A stretch of 64,000 nucleotides of DNA from Mucilaginibacter sp. SJ (lineage in GTDB: Bacteria > Bacteroidota > Bacteroidia > Sphingobacteriales > Sphingobacteriaceae): contig NZ_CP118631.1 in assembly GCF_028993635.1 (NCBI RefSeq), positions 2,170,001 to 2,234,000 of the forward strand. The letters are read 5' to 3'. The notes beneath the pieces were generated by a model. That model was not told where the DNA came from. It was given only the letters and a program-made list of their open reading frames with translations, and did no database searches. Positions 25,223-34,677 of the stretch are shown here, piece by piece; position 1 is the stretch's first letter; the number at the start of each line of letters is the position of its first letter. A program made the translations under genes and the position numbers.

Positions 25223-25813
25223 ATGCCTGCAATAAGTATAGTAAAAAGGGCTGCTGCCTATGTCACCTCGCTGATGGAAGAAAACCTCCCATCAACCATG
25301 TACTTTCATAACCTTAAACATACATTGGGCGTTGTTAACGCAGCAACAGAAATTGCAGCACACTGTAAATTAAAAAAGCAGGAACTAACCATTTTAACAA
25401 TAGCTGCCTGGTTTCATGATACGGGCTACCTTTATCATTATAACGGCCATGAAGACACCAGCATGATCATTGCCGGTACTTTTTTAATGCAGCACCACTA
25501 TAATAATGATTTTATACAACAGGTATGGGATTGTATTGAAGCCACCAAAGTACCGCAATCGCCCCAAAACCTTATCCAGCAAATTATTTGCGATGCCGAT
25601 ATGCACCACCTGGCATCTGTAAACTACCTGGATTTTGCCCATGATTTAAAACAGGAATGGGAGGTACATTTGGATAAGCAGTATAGCGACAAAGAATGGC
25701 ATGCCCTTAATTTAAGCCTGTTACAACAGCACCAATATTTTACGAAATACGGTAAAACGGTATTGCAAGCCATGAAAAAGAAAAACATTGAACTGATGAA
25801 GTTTCAGGGTTAA
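25223..25813 (+). CDS. HD-domain phosphohydrolase
   Basis: This 196-residue cytoplasmic protein has the metal-binding HD pattern: His33 (NLKHTLGVV), His65-Asp66 (AAWFHDTGYL) and a late Asp in ICDADMHHL. The extra NGHEDTSM motif after HD is common in the family. HD proteins hydrolyse nucleotides or cyclic nucleotides; the substrate cannot be told here. Its stop overlaps the convergent Crp-family gene by 4 bp. Confidence 0.88.
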   Translation: MPAISIVKRAAAYVTSLMEENLPSTMYFHNLKHTLGVVNAATEIAAHCKLKKQELTILTIAAWFHDTGYLYHYNGHEDTSMIIAGTFLMQHHYNNDFIQQVWDCIEATKVPQSPQNLIQQIICDADMHHLASVNYLDFAHDLKQEWEVHLDKQYSDKEWHALNLSLLQQHQYFTKYGKTVLQAMKKKNIELMKFQG

Positions 25814-26391
25814 TGTTTCTTTACAGTTTCTTTTCGTACACGGCTTAAGGTTTCGGGTGTAATGCCTAAGTAAGATGCGATCATCGCCTGTGGCACCCTT
25901 ACCGACAGATCAGGATATTTCTGCACAAAATCAAGGTATTTTTGCTCGGCAGTAAAAGCAATGGCCGAGTGAATGCGGTTTTGACTGGTGATGAAACTTT
26001 TGTTCAGGATGGCATTAACCATATCATTAAAAGCCGGTATCTCACGGCAAAGCCTGTCGAAGTTTGTTTTGGTAACCAATATCAGTTCTGTATCCTCAAT
26101 AGCATCAATATTATTTTTAGAAGGCTCGCCGGTAAGCAGGCTGGCACGGTCGCCGGTCCACCAGTTTTCTTTGGCAAAGCTTACAATGTTTTCGCGGCCA
26201 TTTTCATCAACGCTGTAAAATCGAACCAAGCCTTTGGTTATAAAAGCGTTATACTTCCAAACATCTCCCTCTTGCAATAAATACTGCTTTTTACGGAGTT
26301 TTTTAAAAATGCAAACTGTTTCAATTTTAGCATAGTCGGCTTCGGTGAGTGTTGCTTTCTGGCCGATGTATTCTTTAAATTGGTCAAACAT
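25810..26391 (-). CDS. Crp/Fnr-family transcriptional regulator
   Basis: The 193-residue protein has a cNMP-binding-like fold (about 20-120, KKQYLLQEGDVWKYNAFITK) and a reduced C-terminal helix-turn-helix (about 150-190) with PQAMIASYLGITPETLSRVR. This short type is common in Bacteroidota, and its ligand is usually unknown. It overlaps the convergent HD gene by 4 bp and lies 67 bp upstream of the SDR gene, so these two may be one transcript. Confidence 0.92.
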   Translation of the reverse strand: MFDQFKEYIGQKATLTEADYAKIETVCIFKKLRKKQYLLQEGDVWKYNAFITKGLVRFYSVDENGRENIVSFAKENWWTGDRASLLTGEPSKNNIDAIEDTELILVTKTNFDRLCREIPAFNDMVNAILNKSFITSQNRIHSAIAFTAEQKYLDFVQKYPDLSVRVPQAMIASYLGITPETLSRVRKETVKKH

Positions 26392-26458
26392 ATAAAAGCA
26401 AATATCTCCTTTATCCGGGGATATTTGCTTTTATTCGGGTCATATTTTTATAATTAGG

Positions 26459-27316
26459 TTATGCGGTGTATTTGCTTAACCATTTTGTTTTGATAGCGGC
26501 GCGGGCATCAATAAATTCCTGATCGGTACCCTGCGCTACGGCATCAAGTGGATAACGCAGCGGGCGGGTACCCTTTTCCATTTCAACCAGCCTCAATATA
26601 CCATCGGCAATAGTTTGCGGGTCCATGTTAAACTCGGCCATTTTGCTGAAAAGCGCAGTGCCCATAGCGTTAAATTGCTGTGCCGAGGCCTCGCCGTACT
26701 CGGCTATAACTTCCGGTTTATCAGCGTGGATACCTGCTTTGCTTCCGTTATTCATTTCGGTTGGATATACGCCCGGCTGAATACTAACGCTCTCGATGTT
26801 GAACCGCGCAAGCTCATCCTTTAAACCTTCGGTAATACTTTCTACCCCAAATTTTGATGCAAGATAAGGAATCATGAACGGCAGGGTATGACCACTTGCA
26901 CCCGATGTAATGTTGATGATAAGGCCATTTTTAGCTTTACGCATCCCCGGCAAAACCGCAAATATGGTGCGCAGGGTTCCATAAAAATTCACTTCAAACA
27001 TCTGCCTGATTTGATCGAGTGAGTAAGCTTCCAGTACGCCAAAGCCTGAAACTGCGGCATTGTTCACCAATACATCAATATGGCCGTATTTGGTTAATGT
27101 ATATTTAAAAGCTGCTTTAACTGAAGTATCATCAGTAATATCTACCTCAACTACTTCAACATTTGGCAAGGCTGAAAGCTCTTTGGCTACAGTTTCATTT
27201 TTGCCATTTATTCCGCGCATACCTGCTATTACGGTATGGCCTGCATTTGCAAGAGCTATAGTGGTTAATTTACCAAACCCAGTGCTTGTTCCGGTTATGA
27301 AAATTGTTTTTGACAT
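26459..27316 (-). CDS. Short-chain dehydrogenase/reductase (SDR)
   Basis: Start set at ATG 27316 (MSKTIFITGTSTGFGKLTT), giving 285 residues. A longer frame to 27460 adds 48 residues that come from a dispersed repeat (RDCFVPRND) and should be ignored. The Rossmann motif TGTSTGFGK lies near the N-terminus, VLVNNAAVSG follows, and the catalytic Tyr/Lys are in PYLASKFGVES with Ser in INITSGASG. It is an NAD(P)-dependent oxidoreductase of unknown substrate, downstream of no obvious partner. Confidence 0.93.
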   Translation of the reverse strand: MSKTIFITGTSTGFGKLTTIALANAGHTVIAGMRGINGKNETVAKELSALPNVEVVEVDITDDTSVKAAFKYTLTKYGHIDVLVNNAAVSGFGVLEAYSLDQIRQMFEVNFYGTLRTIFAVLPGMRKAKNGLIINITSGASGHTLPFMIPYLASKFGVESITEGLKDELARFNIESVSIQPGVYPTEMNNGSKAGIHADKPEVIAEYGEASAQQFNAMGTALFSKMAEFNMDPQTIADGILRLVEMEKGTRPLRYPLDAVAQGTDQEFIDARAAIKTKWLSKYTA

Positions 27317-27429
27317 TTTGTATCGTTCTTTTGTTGATACAAATCTACCGCGACGCCATAACCTGCACATTGATGTTTGATAAGAAGGAAATTGATATTT
27401 GTCAAGAGAATCGGTATATATAATTAAAC

Positions 27430-27771
27430 CGTCATTGCGAGGTACGAAGCAATCGCGCACTATACAAGATGGCTCTGCTTATTGGGGATTATTAATAACT
27501 ATAATTTGTTATTTATAGGTATTAATGAGTTTCCTTCGGTCCTTAAAATGACCTAATTGTAAGTTTTTGATTATTGGGTGTATTTTTAAATTGATTTATG
27601 CATATGGGCGTTGCCTGCGGCCCGGGCTGTATGCTCATACTGCACAAGGCATTAGCCACAGGCTGGTATCCGCTCCCATCCCTAACGCAGCCCGCCCGCA
27701 CCATCATTAAAATATATTTTAAACGTCATTACGATTTTTCCGGGGTCACCTGGTGCTTACTCGCAATGACG
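27430..27771. repeat. Dispersed GTCATTGCGAGG-type repeats
   Basis: The 487-bp gap 27317-27803 holds CGTCATTGCGAGGTACGAAG at 27430 with an approximate return copy (GGTCCTTAAAATGACC) near 27538. A second pair follows: CGTCATTACGA (27724-27734) and TCGCAATGACG (27761-27771). Such inverted GTCATTGCGA repeats are common between genes in this bacterial group. They generate spurious frames such as the SDR extension. No gene is supported here. Confidence 0.75.
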
Positions 27772-27803
27772 ATCTTGTTTATTATTTATATATCCCTTTC
27801 CCC

Positions 27804-28850
27804 CTACTTCGTTCCTGACGGCACAGCCAAAGGCTGTCCATCCTTCAGCGGCACACCAAAATTTGGCGAACCATCTTTATTCCAGATAAATTTTTGTGCA
27901 CGCGGCGAACGTTTATTACCGCAGCCTTCGTTAGGGTTTGAATTAGCGTGGTACAGGATCCAGTCTTCCCGGCCATCTGGCGATTTAAAGAACGAGTTAT
28001 GACCGGGCGCGTAAACGCTGTTTTCCGGCGATTGCTTAAATACCGGCTCCTCTGTTTTGATCCATGAGGCAGGGTTTAACAGATCGCTTTTTTTAGAAGC
28101 CGTAAGCATGCCCAAAGCATAAAAATCAGTCCAACAGCCGCTTGCCGAATAGATCAGGAACAGTTTTTTGCCATGCTTTAAAATCTCCGGTCCTTCATTT
28201 ACACTCACATGCGCGGGGTTACCGGCATCATGCAGATCACCGTTGGTTTCCCATTCATAAGCCGGGCTTGATATTTTTACGCGTTCGCTGCCAATAGTCA
28301 GGGCATCTTTCATTTTGGCTATATAAATATTCTGCTGCCCGTTATGGTTACTCTCCCAGCCCGACCAGATCATATACCAACTACCGTTATTTTCAAACAC
28401 CGAAGCATCAATAGCCCATTTATCGGTACTATCGGCTATTTTTCCTTTAAACTCCCAGGTACCTTCCGTTGGGTCGGACGAGCTATTTTCCAGTACATAT
28501 ATGCGATGGTTATTGTTATCGCCATTATCCGCGGCAAAATATACATACCATTTGCCCTTTATAAAATGCAGTTCGGGCGCCCATAGATCTTTAGAATAAG
28601 CTGTACCTGGCGGCGGCGCCCAAACAGCTTTCTTTGGTGCAGTACTCAGTTTGGTAATATCTTTTGTTTTCCAGATAACAATATTGCCCCCTGTTGAATT
28701 GGTATAATAGTAAAACCCATCTTTACAGATCACCCAGGGATCGGCGCCTGATGGCAGCAACGGGTTGGTAAAAGTTTTATCGCCGGTATTTTGTGCAATT
28801 GCCACGCTGGAAAATAAAAGCAGCAGCAAATAGGTGAACATTTTTTTCAT
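27804..28850 (-). CDS. Secreted glycoside hydrolase family 43 enzyme
   Basis: The 348-residue protein has a signal peptide (about 1-20, ends VAIAQ) and a five-bladed propeller of GH43 type. LLPSGADPWVICKDGFYYY carries the catalytic Asp (about residue 37), AIDASVFENNGSWYMIWSG has the second Asp, and EGPEILKHGKKLFLIYSASG supplies the catalytic Glu. It should release arabinose or xylose from plant polymers. A LacI-family gene lies just upstream on the same strand and is the likely regulator. Confidence 0.9.
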   Translation of the reverse strand: MKKMFTYLLLLLFSSVAIAQNTGDKTFTNPLLPSGADPWVICKDGFYYYTNSTGGNIVIWKTKDITKLSTAPKKAVWAPPPGTAYSKDLWAPELHFIKGKWYVYFAADNGDNNNHRIYVLENSSSDPTEGTWEFKGKIADSTDKWAIDASVFENNGSWYMIWSGWESNHNGQQNIYIAKMKDALTIGSERVKISSPAYEWETNGDLHDAGNPAHVSVNEGPEILKHGKKLFLIYSASGCWTDFYALGMLTASKKSDLLNPASWIKTEEPVFKQSPENSVYAPGHNSFFKSPDGREDWILYHANSNPNEGCGNKRSPRAQKFIWNKDGSPNFGVPLKDGQPLAVPSGTK

Positions 28851-28862
28851 AGGGCTGAAAGG

Positions 28863-28890
28863 TTTTAGCGTGGTTTATAATGCGCTAAAA
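28863..28890. promoter_or_regulatory. Inverted repeat just upstream of the GH43 gene, candidate LacI operator
   Basis: TTTTAGCG (28863-28870) and CGCTAAAA (28883-28890) are perfect 8-bp arms around 12 bases, ending 13 bp from the GH43 start. It fits a dimeric repressor site controlled by the adjacent LacI-family protein. Confidence 0.45.
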
Positions 28891-28959
28891 ATCTGTAAAA
28901 GATTTCACAAAAACAACAACTGTTAAGCATACATTTATTGCTAAATCGGGCGTTTAATA

Positions 28960-29997
28960 TTACGTTTTTACCGGTTGAGAGGAACTGCGGATAAAAACCC
29001 GGGTAGGTAATACGGTAGTTTCAAACTCGGTAACAGGCCGCTTACTTTCAATAATGCTGATCAGCATTTCGGTTGCCTTTTTTCCCATTTCAAAACCGGG
29101 CTGATAAACAGCACTTAGCGGCGGGTTTAAAACTTCGGCCAGTTGAGTATTGGTGAAGCCGAGCAAAGCGATATCAGCAGGGATCCGGAAGCCTAATTTA
29201 TGAAGAAGGGACAAGGTAGTAGTTGTGATCCTGTCAGAGGCTGTAAAAATAGCATCGGGCTTATCATCGGCATACAGTAACTCGCTTAATGCATTTTCTA
29301 TCTCAGCAAGGTCTTTACCGCCATGCGGGCAGTATTTGATCAGCTTTTCATGAGGTTGCATGCCATGTTGTTCAAGTGCATCTTTGTATCCCCTCAAGCG
29401 TTCGGCGGTAATGGATACGTTTACCGAACTGGTAATATGAGCTATTTTACGGTATCCTGCCTCAAGCAACTGGGTTGTGGCCTTATATGCCCCGGCAAAA
29501 TTATCGGCCACTACTTTATGCGTATCAATTTCATCGCTTACCCTATCAAAGAAAACAATAGGCAAACCTTTTTCGTGCAGGTTTTTCAGGTGATCAATAT
29601 TTTGGGTTTCGGTTGAAAGAGAGATCAGCAAACCATCAATGGAGCGAAAAGTCAGGTGACGTACATTTTGCATTTCCAGCTCATACGATTCATGGGTTTG
29701 TGTAATAAACACATTATATCCCTTACTGTGCGCTACTGATTCGATGCCATTGATCACCTGCGAAAAAAACTGGTTCTCAATAGTTGAAACCACAATGCCA
29801 ATAGATTTGCTGTTGCCCCGTTTAAGGCTTTGGGCATTAAGGTTGGGCTGATAGTTGAGCCTCTTGGCACACTCCAGTACAAGCGCCTTGGTTTTTTCGC
29901 CAATTTCATGACTGTCTTTAAGTGCCTTGGAAACCGCTGACGGTGAGATCCCTAACTCTTTAGCAATATCCTTTATGGTAACTCCGCCAAAATTCAT
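28960..29997 (-). CDS. LacI-family transcriptional regulator
   Basis: The 345-residue protein has a LacI helix-turn-helix at about 5-55 (TIKDIAKELGISPSAVSKAL, hinge region near LNYQPN). A periplasmic-binding-like sensor domain follows at about 60-340 (IGIVVSTIENQFFSQVINGI, PIVFFDRVSDEID, PDAIFTASDRITT). It likely senses a sugar and controls the GH43 gene 109 bp downstream. Length is normal. Confidence 0.94.
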   Translation of the reverse strand: MNFGGVTIKDIAKELGISPSAVSKALKDSHEIGEKTKALVLECAKRLNYQPNLNAQSLKRGNSKSIGIVVSTIENQFFSQVINGIESVAHSKGYNVFITQTHESYELEMQNVRHLTFRSIDGLLISLSTETQNIDHLKNLHEKGLPIVFFDRVSDEIDTHKVVADNFAGAYKATTQLLEAGYRKIAHITSSVNVSITAERLRGYKDALEQHGMQPHEKLIKYCPHGGKDLAEIENALSELLYADDKPDAIFTASDRITTTTLSLLHKLGFRIPADIALLGFTNTQLAEVLNPPLSAVYQPGFEMGKKATEMLISIIESKRPVTEFETTVLPTRVFIRSSSQPVKT

Positions 29998-30188
29998 TTC
30001 GCCCCCTTGCTTATGATCCTAAAATTAACAATCCAATTATATAAAGGAAAGTAAACATAAGAAAAATAAGTCCTACACAGTATAAGGATGTATTATACCA
30101 TGTAACATTATGCTGACATCCATGAATTTAAATTCATAGATCTGTTATTTACCCCCTTCCCCGGCGCAGGTGTGTTGAGTCTCCTGTC

Positions 30189-31286
30189 TTAATCTCTTAA
30201 AAACCCATCTATCTTCATATTCCATTCCTGTTGGTAGTATTGGTTTGTGCCATGATTGGTTTCATTATCATACTGTTCTTGTAGCTGGTTCATTTCACGG
30301 TACGAGTCGAGGTATTGTACATTAATATAGCCATCATAGTTATCAACCGGGAGTTTCATAGTCAGAAGGGCTTTCTTAAAATGCCGGGCTACTATCGCTA
30401 CAATATCAAAATGCCGCTGCTCATGGTTTAGAGCATAGTCTGTACGACCCTCCGGTTTTACCCAGGCGGCACTTTTAGGTAAAAACACGCGCATGCTTAT
30501 CTTCACTACAACTATCGACTTCTCTACTTCTGCCTGTTCTGTGTAACCGAAACTTGGCTGCACTTCGGCAACATACTTTTCGCCCCGGGCTTTATCCTGA
30601 AAATCATTCCAGGTTAAAGGCCGCCCGGCCGAGTAGTAAATGGTATCGCCTTCCGGCTGTTCCGAATAATCGGTAAAGATTAATTTTACTCCCTTAGCCA
30701 GTTTGATGTTAGTGGCCGCTTCACGATTCATCCATCTGTTAAAATACACCAGGCCGGCTTCAAGGGCCCGGCTCATCAGCGCCCCGGTATCATACTGTTG
30801 TCCCGCGCTGCGATAGTATGTTGTGGCCGCCGGATAATCAATCAAATGCACATTGTCCTCAGCCTTTTTCAATTCAAACCATAATTGTATCTCCAGCCGG
30901 CCTTCTATCCTGCCATCGGCCATTGCCGTTTCAGTAAGCTTTAACTTCTTAATGCGGATGACTACCGGGCGTAACATCTTATTAACGGGGATAGCATAAT
31001 CAGCAAATTGTTTAACAGCTGTTGCTGTGCCTCCCTGTAAATCAACTTCATGTTTTACTGCGGGCAAATTACCTGTGGCCGATAATAACCAGGCGACCGC
31101 ACTTCGATCGGGCCGTTCATCAGTAACATTTGCGATATAAAATTCGTTCGATTTTTCATTTAACTGCCTGTTTGTTAAAACAATTTCGGCATTTGTTTTT
31201 TGTGCTTTTGAATTTAACGGACAAAACACCAACATGTACAAAATCACCGGTAACCACAATCCGCCTCTATTAAGAACGCTACTCAT
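30189..31286 (-). CDS. Exported DUF922-like protein with HExxH metalloprotease motif
   Basis: Start set at ATG 31286 because MSSVLNRGGLWLPVILYMLV gives a proper signal peptide ending near NSKAQ; the frame to 31358 adds 24 implausible residues. The mature part has a DUF922-like pattern in its second half: RPLTWNDFQDKAR and LNHEQRHFDIVAIVARHFKK, where His288-Glu289-x-x-His292 forms a zinc-protease motif. In the family this is thought to be a peptidase. The N-terminal half has a beta-rich domain I do not recognise. The gene stands alone. Confidence 0.75.
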   Translation of the reverse strand: MSSVLNRGGLWLPVILYMLVFCPLNSKAQKTNAEIVLTNRQLNEKSNEFYIANVTDERPDRSAVAWLLSATGNLPAVKHEVDLQGGTATAVKQFADYAIPVNKMLRPVVIRIKKLKLTETAMADGRIEGRLEIQLWFELKKAEDNVHLIDYPAATTYYRSAGQQYDTGALMSRALEAGLVYFNRWMNREAATNIKLAKGVKLIFTDYSEQPEGDTIYYSAGRPLTWNDFQDKARGEKYVAEVQPSFGYTEQAEVEKSIVVVKISMRVFLPKSAAWVKPEGRTDYALNHEQRHFDIVAIVARHFKKALLTMKLPVDNYDGYINVQYLDSYREMNQLQEQYDNETNHGTNQYYQQEWNMKIDGFLRD

Positions 31287-31547
31287 AATTGGTAAAATAA
31301 TGGATGGGGCGCATTGCCCCCGGGGTATTATAATGCTCAAAATACAAATAAATTGCACTGTTTAACGTGTAATTATTACTTTTGATTATCCATGGCCGGT
31401 ACCACGGCAGTACTCAACAATTTTAAAGTTTTCCACATGGATATTATCTTAAGTATTACCTTCGTTAAAAGAAGTGTTATCCACAATTGTTAATTTCTAA
31501 TGTGAAAAGCCTCTTTTTGGTTTAGCTATTTTCGCACTATCGTTAGT

Positions 31548-34500
31548 ATGCGCTTTATGATCAAAACAAGATACATCACCCTGCTCATTCCCGTATTTTT
31601 ATTTTCAGCTGCACGAGCCCAGCAAAACCCTTCCACTCAAATTTACCGTACTTATCACGCGGCTATTGATTTGATGGACAAAGGAAAATTTGCTTCGGCG
31701 GCCGAACAATTCCGCCTGGTTGAAGCTTACAAAATTAAAACGAGCACCCAGCCACAGTTTGAAACCGAGCTATCGCTCACTAAGGAAAACTGCCAGTATT
31801 ATGAAGCATTCTGCGCCCTTAACCTGGGTAATGATGATGCCGAAAGCATGTTTCTCCGTTTTATAAAAGAACACCCTGAAAATCCGCTTACCAAACAGGC
31901 TTTTTTCCAGATTGGTAAATCGTATTTTAAACAAGGTAAATATGAAGACGCTATCCGCTGGTTTAACAAGGTTGAGGCAGGTGAGCTAAACGGACATGAC
32001 AATACCGAATATAAATTCCGTAAAGGTTATGCCTACTTTTCGTTAAAGGATTACAAAAATGCCCAGCTGCTTTTTGGCGAGGTTAAAAATAAACGGTCGG
32101 AATTTACTGAGGATGCTACTTATTACTTTGCTTACATAGCTTATTTAAACAAGGACTATCACCTGGCGCTGGTAAATTTTGAAAAGCTTAAAAATTCTAA
32201 GAAATACGAAAACAGCTATCCGTACTATATTTCGGCTGTTTACTTTTTAGATAAACGCTATGATGATGTGATCAATTATGCTGTTCCTATTGTAAATAAA
32301 ACCCACCAGCAAAACGAAACGGAAATGCTGCGCATCATCGCTGCATCATACTTTGCCAAAGACGATTATGACAATGCGGTTAAGTACTATGGCCGTTTTG
32401 AAGACCGAGATCAGGGCCGTACCCAAAACACGCAGGACAGCTACCAGATGGGTTATACTTATTATAAAGTAGGCAACTATGCCAAAGCTGCCAGCGAACT
32501 GGAAAAACTGGTTGAACAGCACGATGTTTACAGCCAAAGCGGTAACTATACCCTGGGCGATGTGTTCCTGAAAATGAACAATAAACAGAGTGCACGTAAC
32601 GCGTTCCTCAACGCCTCCAAGCTTGATTATGATAAGCAATTACAGGAAGATGCCCTTTATGAATACGCCAAACTATCATACGAGCTCGACTTTAACCTGC
32701 AGGCTTTAGGTGCTACAAGATTATACTTAGCTAACTATCCGCGCTCAAAGCGTATTGATGAAGTGAAGGTTTTATTAGGCGAGGAATTATTGAACTCACG
32801 CAGCTATAAAGAAGCTGTTGAGATCCTGGAGCCAATCCCTAATAAAAGCCAGAGTGCACGTTTAGCTTATCAAAAAGTTACTTACTACCGCGGTCTGGAA
32901 TTTTACAATGAGCGTGCTTTTGAAAACGCTATCGGTATTTTCCTGCGCTCATTAAAAGATCCGGTTGATAGTAAGACCGAAGCTTTAACCACCTATTGGA
33001 TGGCTGAGGCCATGTTTGAGGTTCGCAAATACGGCGAATCGGTAGAAAACTTTGAAAAGTTCCTGAGTATGCCCGAGGCTAAGGAAACTGATGTTTCTAA
33101 CTACGCCAACTATGCTTTAGCTTACGCGGCCTTTGGCGATGAGCAGTATAAAAAAGCCGCTACTTACTTTGAGAGGTTTTTACAGGGAGATGTAAAAGAT
33201 GTAAATACCCAAAATGATGCAATTACCCGCCTGGCCGACAGCTATTTTGTACTGAAAAGCTATGGCAGTGCCATGACCTATTATAACCGCATTATAGCCA
33301 TGCATAACCAGGGCGAAGATTATGCCTTGTTTCAGCGTGGTATGATCCAGGGCTTACAGGGTTCATTGGATACTAAGATCAGTACCCTGAATGATGTACT
33401 GAACAAGTTCCCTAACTCTGATTACGCCGATGATGCATCATTTGAGATAGCTTATACTTATTTCCTGAAAACAGACGGCGATAAAGCTAAAGCCGATCTG
33501 AATGCCATGATCCAGAAATATCCGCGCAGCAGCTACGTACCGCGCGCGCTGGTTACCATCGGCTTGATTGATTACAATGCAGGCAATGATGACCTTGCTG
33601 TTGAATCATTTAAAAAAGTGGTGCAGGATTATTCCTCAACCGATGAAGCTAAACAGGCTTTGAAACAGATTGAAAAGATCTATACAGATAAAGGTGATGC
33701 TCAAACATTCATCAATTATGCAGGCACCACCCCTATTGGTAACTATACCACCTCCGACCAGGAAAGCATTATGATAACCGCAGCCAATAACCTTTACCTT
33801 AAAGGCGACTGGCAGGGTACTGTAAGCGCAGTAAACGCTTATTTTGATAAGTTCCCGGGCAAACAGATCTACGAAAAACAAGCCCGCTTTATCCGTGCGC
33901 AGGGATTGGCTAATTTAGGTCGTACAGAAGAAGCTGTTGTTGATTATAACGTGATCCTGAACGACTGGACCAGTGCCTACAGCGAAAAGGCATTGATCAG
34001 CATGGCTAAATTATACATGCAGCAAAAGAAATATAACGAAGCGGTAGTATTTCTGAAAAGGCTCGAAACCAACTCAGAATATAAATCCGATTATACCTTC
34101 GCCATTACTAACCTGATGTACTGCTATTCGGAAATGCAAATGACCGATGATGCCATTAAATACGCCGAGCTGGTTAAAACAAATGATAAAACATCGCAGG
34201 AAGACAAGTTTAAAACCGGCTTGTACGAAGGCAAGGCTTATCTTTCAACCGGCGATACTACCCTGGCTGTTAAACAGTTCACCTATACTGCAACAAACAC
34301 CAAAACCATTGCCGCTGCCGAAGCCCGTTATAATCTTGCACTTATTGAGTATGAAAAGGGCCGTTATAAGACATCACAAAAAATGTGTTTTGACCTGGCC
34401 AAGGAAATGCCAAACTATGATTACTGGGTAGCCAAAACATACATTTTGTTATCTGACACCTATGTAGGCTTAAAAGATACCTTCCAGGCCAAGGCAACCC

Positions 34501-34649
34501 TGCAAAGTATCATTGATAACTATAAAGCCGATGACGATATATTACCTACTGCTAAAGAGAAGCTGGATAAACTGAGCGGCCGCAAAACCAAAGCCCCTGC
34601 CGCAGGCACCAAAGAAACTGCCCAGCCCGATACAACTAACAAACAGTAA
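31548..34649 (+). CDS. Giant periplasmic tetratricopeptide-repeat protein
   Basis: The 1033-residue protein has a signal peptide (about 1-25, VFLFSAARAQ) followed almost entirely by TPR units, for example FFQIGKSYFKQGKYEDAIRW, YFAYIAYLNKDYHLALVNFE and YFERFLQGDVKDVNTQNDAI. The C-terminus is Lys/Ala/Thr-rich. It heads a seven-gene plus-strand cluster with a barrel protein, HU-SPOR protein, ExbB, ExbD, TonB and FolC, an arrangement I recognise as conserved in Bacteroidota. It may scaffold an envelope complex like YbgF in Tol-Pal. A candidate -7 box TACTTTTG lies at 31377-31384. Confidence 0.9.
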   Translation: MRFMIKTRYITLLIPVFLFSAARAQQNPSTQIYRTYHAAIDLMDKGKFASAAEQFRLVEAYKIKTSTQPQFETELSLTKENCQYYEAFCALNLGNDDAESMFLRFIKEHPENPLTKQAFFQIGKSYFKQGKYEDAIRWFNKVEAGELNGHDNTEYKFRKGYAYFSLKDYKNAQLLFGEVKNKRSEFTEDATYYFAYIAYLNKDYHLALVNFEKLKNSKKYENSYPYYISAVYFLDKRYDDVINYAVPIVNKTHQQNETEMLRIIAASYFAKDDYDNAVKYYGRFEDRDQGRTQNTQDSYQMGYTYYKVGNYAKAASELEKLVEQHDVYSQSGNYTLGDVFLKMNNKQSARNAFLNASKLDYDKQLQEDALYEYAKLSYELDFNLQALGATRLYLANYPRSKRIDEVKVLLGEELLNSRSYKEAVEILEPIPNKSQSARLAYQKVTYYRGLEFYNERAFENAIGIFLRSLKDPVDSKTEALTTYWMAEAMFEVRKYGESVENFEKFLSMPEAKETDVSNYANYALAYAAFGDEQYKKAATYFERFLQGDVKDVNTQNDAITRLADSYFVLKSYGSAMTYYNRIIAMHNQGEDYALFQRGMIQGLQGSLDTKISTLNDVLNKFPNSDYADDASFEIAYTYFLKTDGDKAKADLNAMIQKYPRSSYVPRALVTIGLIDYNAGNDDLAVESFKKVVQDYSSTDEAKQALKQIEKIYTDKGDAQTFINYAGTTPIGNYTTSDQESIMITAANNLYLKGDWQGTVSAVNAYFDKFPGKQIYEKQARFIRAQGLANLGRTEEAVVDYNVILNDWTSAYSEKALISMAKLYMQQKKYNEAVVFLKRLETNSEYKSDYTFAITNLMYCYSEMQMTDDAIKYAELVKTNDKTSQEDKFKTGLYEGKAYLSTGDTTLAVKQFTYTATNTKTIAAAEARYNLALIEYEKGRYKTSQKMCFDLAKEMPNYDYWVAKTYILLSDTYVGLKDTFQAKATLQSIIDNYKADDDILPTAKEKLDKLSGRKTKAPAAGTKETAQPDTTNKQ

Positions 34650-34677
34650 CAAAGAGTAATATAAAAAAAGACAAGCA

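Noticed and set aside
27598..28002. Plus-strand frame of 134 codons near the GH43 end
   Set aside because: It is composed of dispersed repeat sequence and antisense GH43; no recognisable protein.
31287..31358. N-terminal extension of the DUF922-like protein
   Set aside because: The ATG at 31286 gives a clear signal peptide, while the longer form would bury it.
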